Below, in pieces: positions 6,561-6,688 of a stretch of DNA of 6,688 nt (position 1 is the first letter of the stretch; the number at the start of each line of letters is the position of its first letter). Origin of the DNA: Acidobacteriota bacterium. GTDB lineage: Bacteria > Acidobacteriota > Vicinamibacteria > Vicinamibacterales > UBA2999. Below the pieces are notes generated by a model, which was not told where the DNA came from, made no database searches, and saw only the letters and a program-made list of their open reading frames with translations. The stretch spans positions 1 to 6,688 of the forward strand of contig JABFRY010000440.1 in NCBI GenBank assembly GCA_013140955.1, written 5' to 3'. The position numbers were made by a program, and so were the translations under genes.

Positions 6561-6688
6561 GTGTGAATGTCAAAGAGGTTGTTCATCTTAGGCAGCCTCT
6601 TGGAAGCGCATCCACGGCGAGCGCCGGCCGAGGCTCGCGTGCGGACGCCGGTGGTTATAGAAGCGGAGATACGGCCGGAGGGCGGCGG
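6561..6688. mobile_element. One end of an IS481-type insertion sequence (continues past right edge)
   Basis: Directly after CTAG the sequence reads GTGTGAATGTCAAAGAGG then TTGTTCATC. As I recall it, the Bordetella IS481 end also begins with GTGTGAA after CTAG and has AGGTTGT and TTCATC farther in. The transposase stop codon lies about 27 bases inside this end, as is usual for compact insertion sequences. Only about 128 bases are in view, so completeness cannot be judged. Confidence 0.75.
6588..6688 (-). CDS. IS481/IS3-like transposase, C-terminal 32 residues (N-terminus beyond right edge)
   Basis: The minus-strand frame ends YLRFYNHRRPHASLGRRS then PWMRFQEAA and a TAA stop. The YNxxRPHxSLG pattern is the conserved C-terminal end of the DDE integrase-type transposases of the IS481 and IS3 families. 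The catalytic D, D and E residues lie outside the window, so whether the enzyme is intact cannot be told. The IS481-like terminal sequence and the CTAG junction favour IS481. The frame reaches the window edge without interruption. Confidence 0.85.
   Translation of the reverse strand, partial: AALRPYLRFYNHRRPHASLGRRSPWMRFQEAA

Overview
This is a GC-rich (roughly 70%) bacterial chromosomal window carrying mostly core-metabolism genes. Gene content and base composition would fit a high-GC soil bacterium such as an Acidobacteriota/Vicinamibacteria member, but nothing in the sequence fixes the taxon and this is only a guess.

Layout: (1) Positions 1-2095, minus strand, hold three histidine-biosynthesis genes transcribed hisI > hisG > hisD. 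hisI and hisG overlap by 4 bases (ATGA). hisD follows hisG after 25 bases and runs off the left edge. A strong intrinsic terminator lies in the untranslated region in front of hisI, so the operon may be controlled by premature termination. (2) Positions 2096-2461 form a divergent intergenic region. (3) Positions 2462-4769, plus strand, hold a compact modABC molybdate ABC transporter operon. modA has an odd N-terminal stretch encoded by a 15-base tandem repeat, and ModC lacks the usual C-terminal molybdate-binding domain. (4) Positions 4801-5934, minus strand, hold metK (S-adenosylmethionine synthetase), convergent with modC. Its ~130-base leader has an extended -10 promoter, a bulged 9-bp stem enclosing a second hairpin, and an intrinsic terminator placed just before the Shine-Dalgarno. 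This is the layout of a transcription-attenuating riboswitch, and I cannot match it to a known class. (5) Positions 6093-6560, plus strand, hold a SixA-like histidine phosphatase, divergent from metK, with overlapping promoter elements and an RHG-to-HHG change. (6) Positions 6561-6688 are one end of an IS481-type insertion sequence with the C-terminal tail of its transposase. It abuts a CTAG that contains the sixA stop codon.

Functional links: HisG uses ATP and PRPP, HisI and HisD act later in the same pathway, and MetK also consumes ATP. ModABC supplies molybdate for molybdenum cofactor enzymes. There is no obvious multi-gene novel system. The best candidates for undescribed biology are the metK leader RNA and, second, the terminator-bearing his leader.
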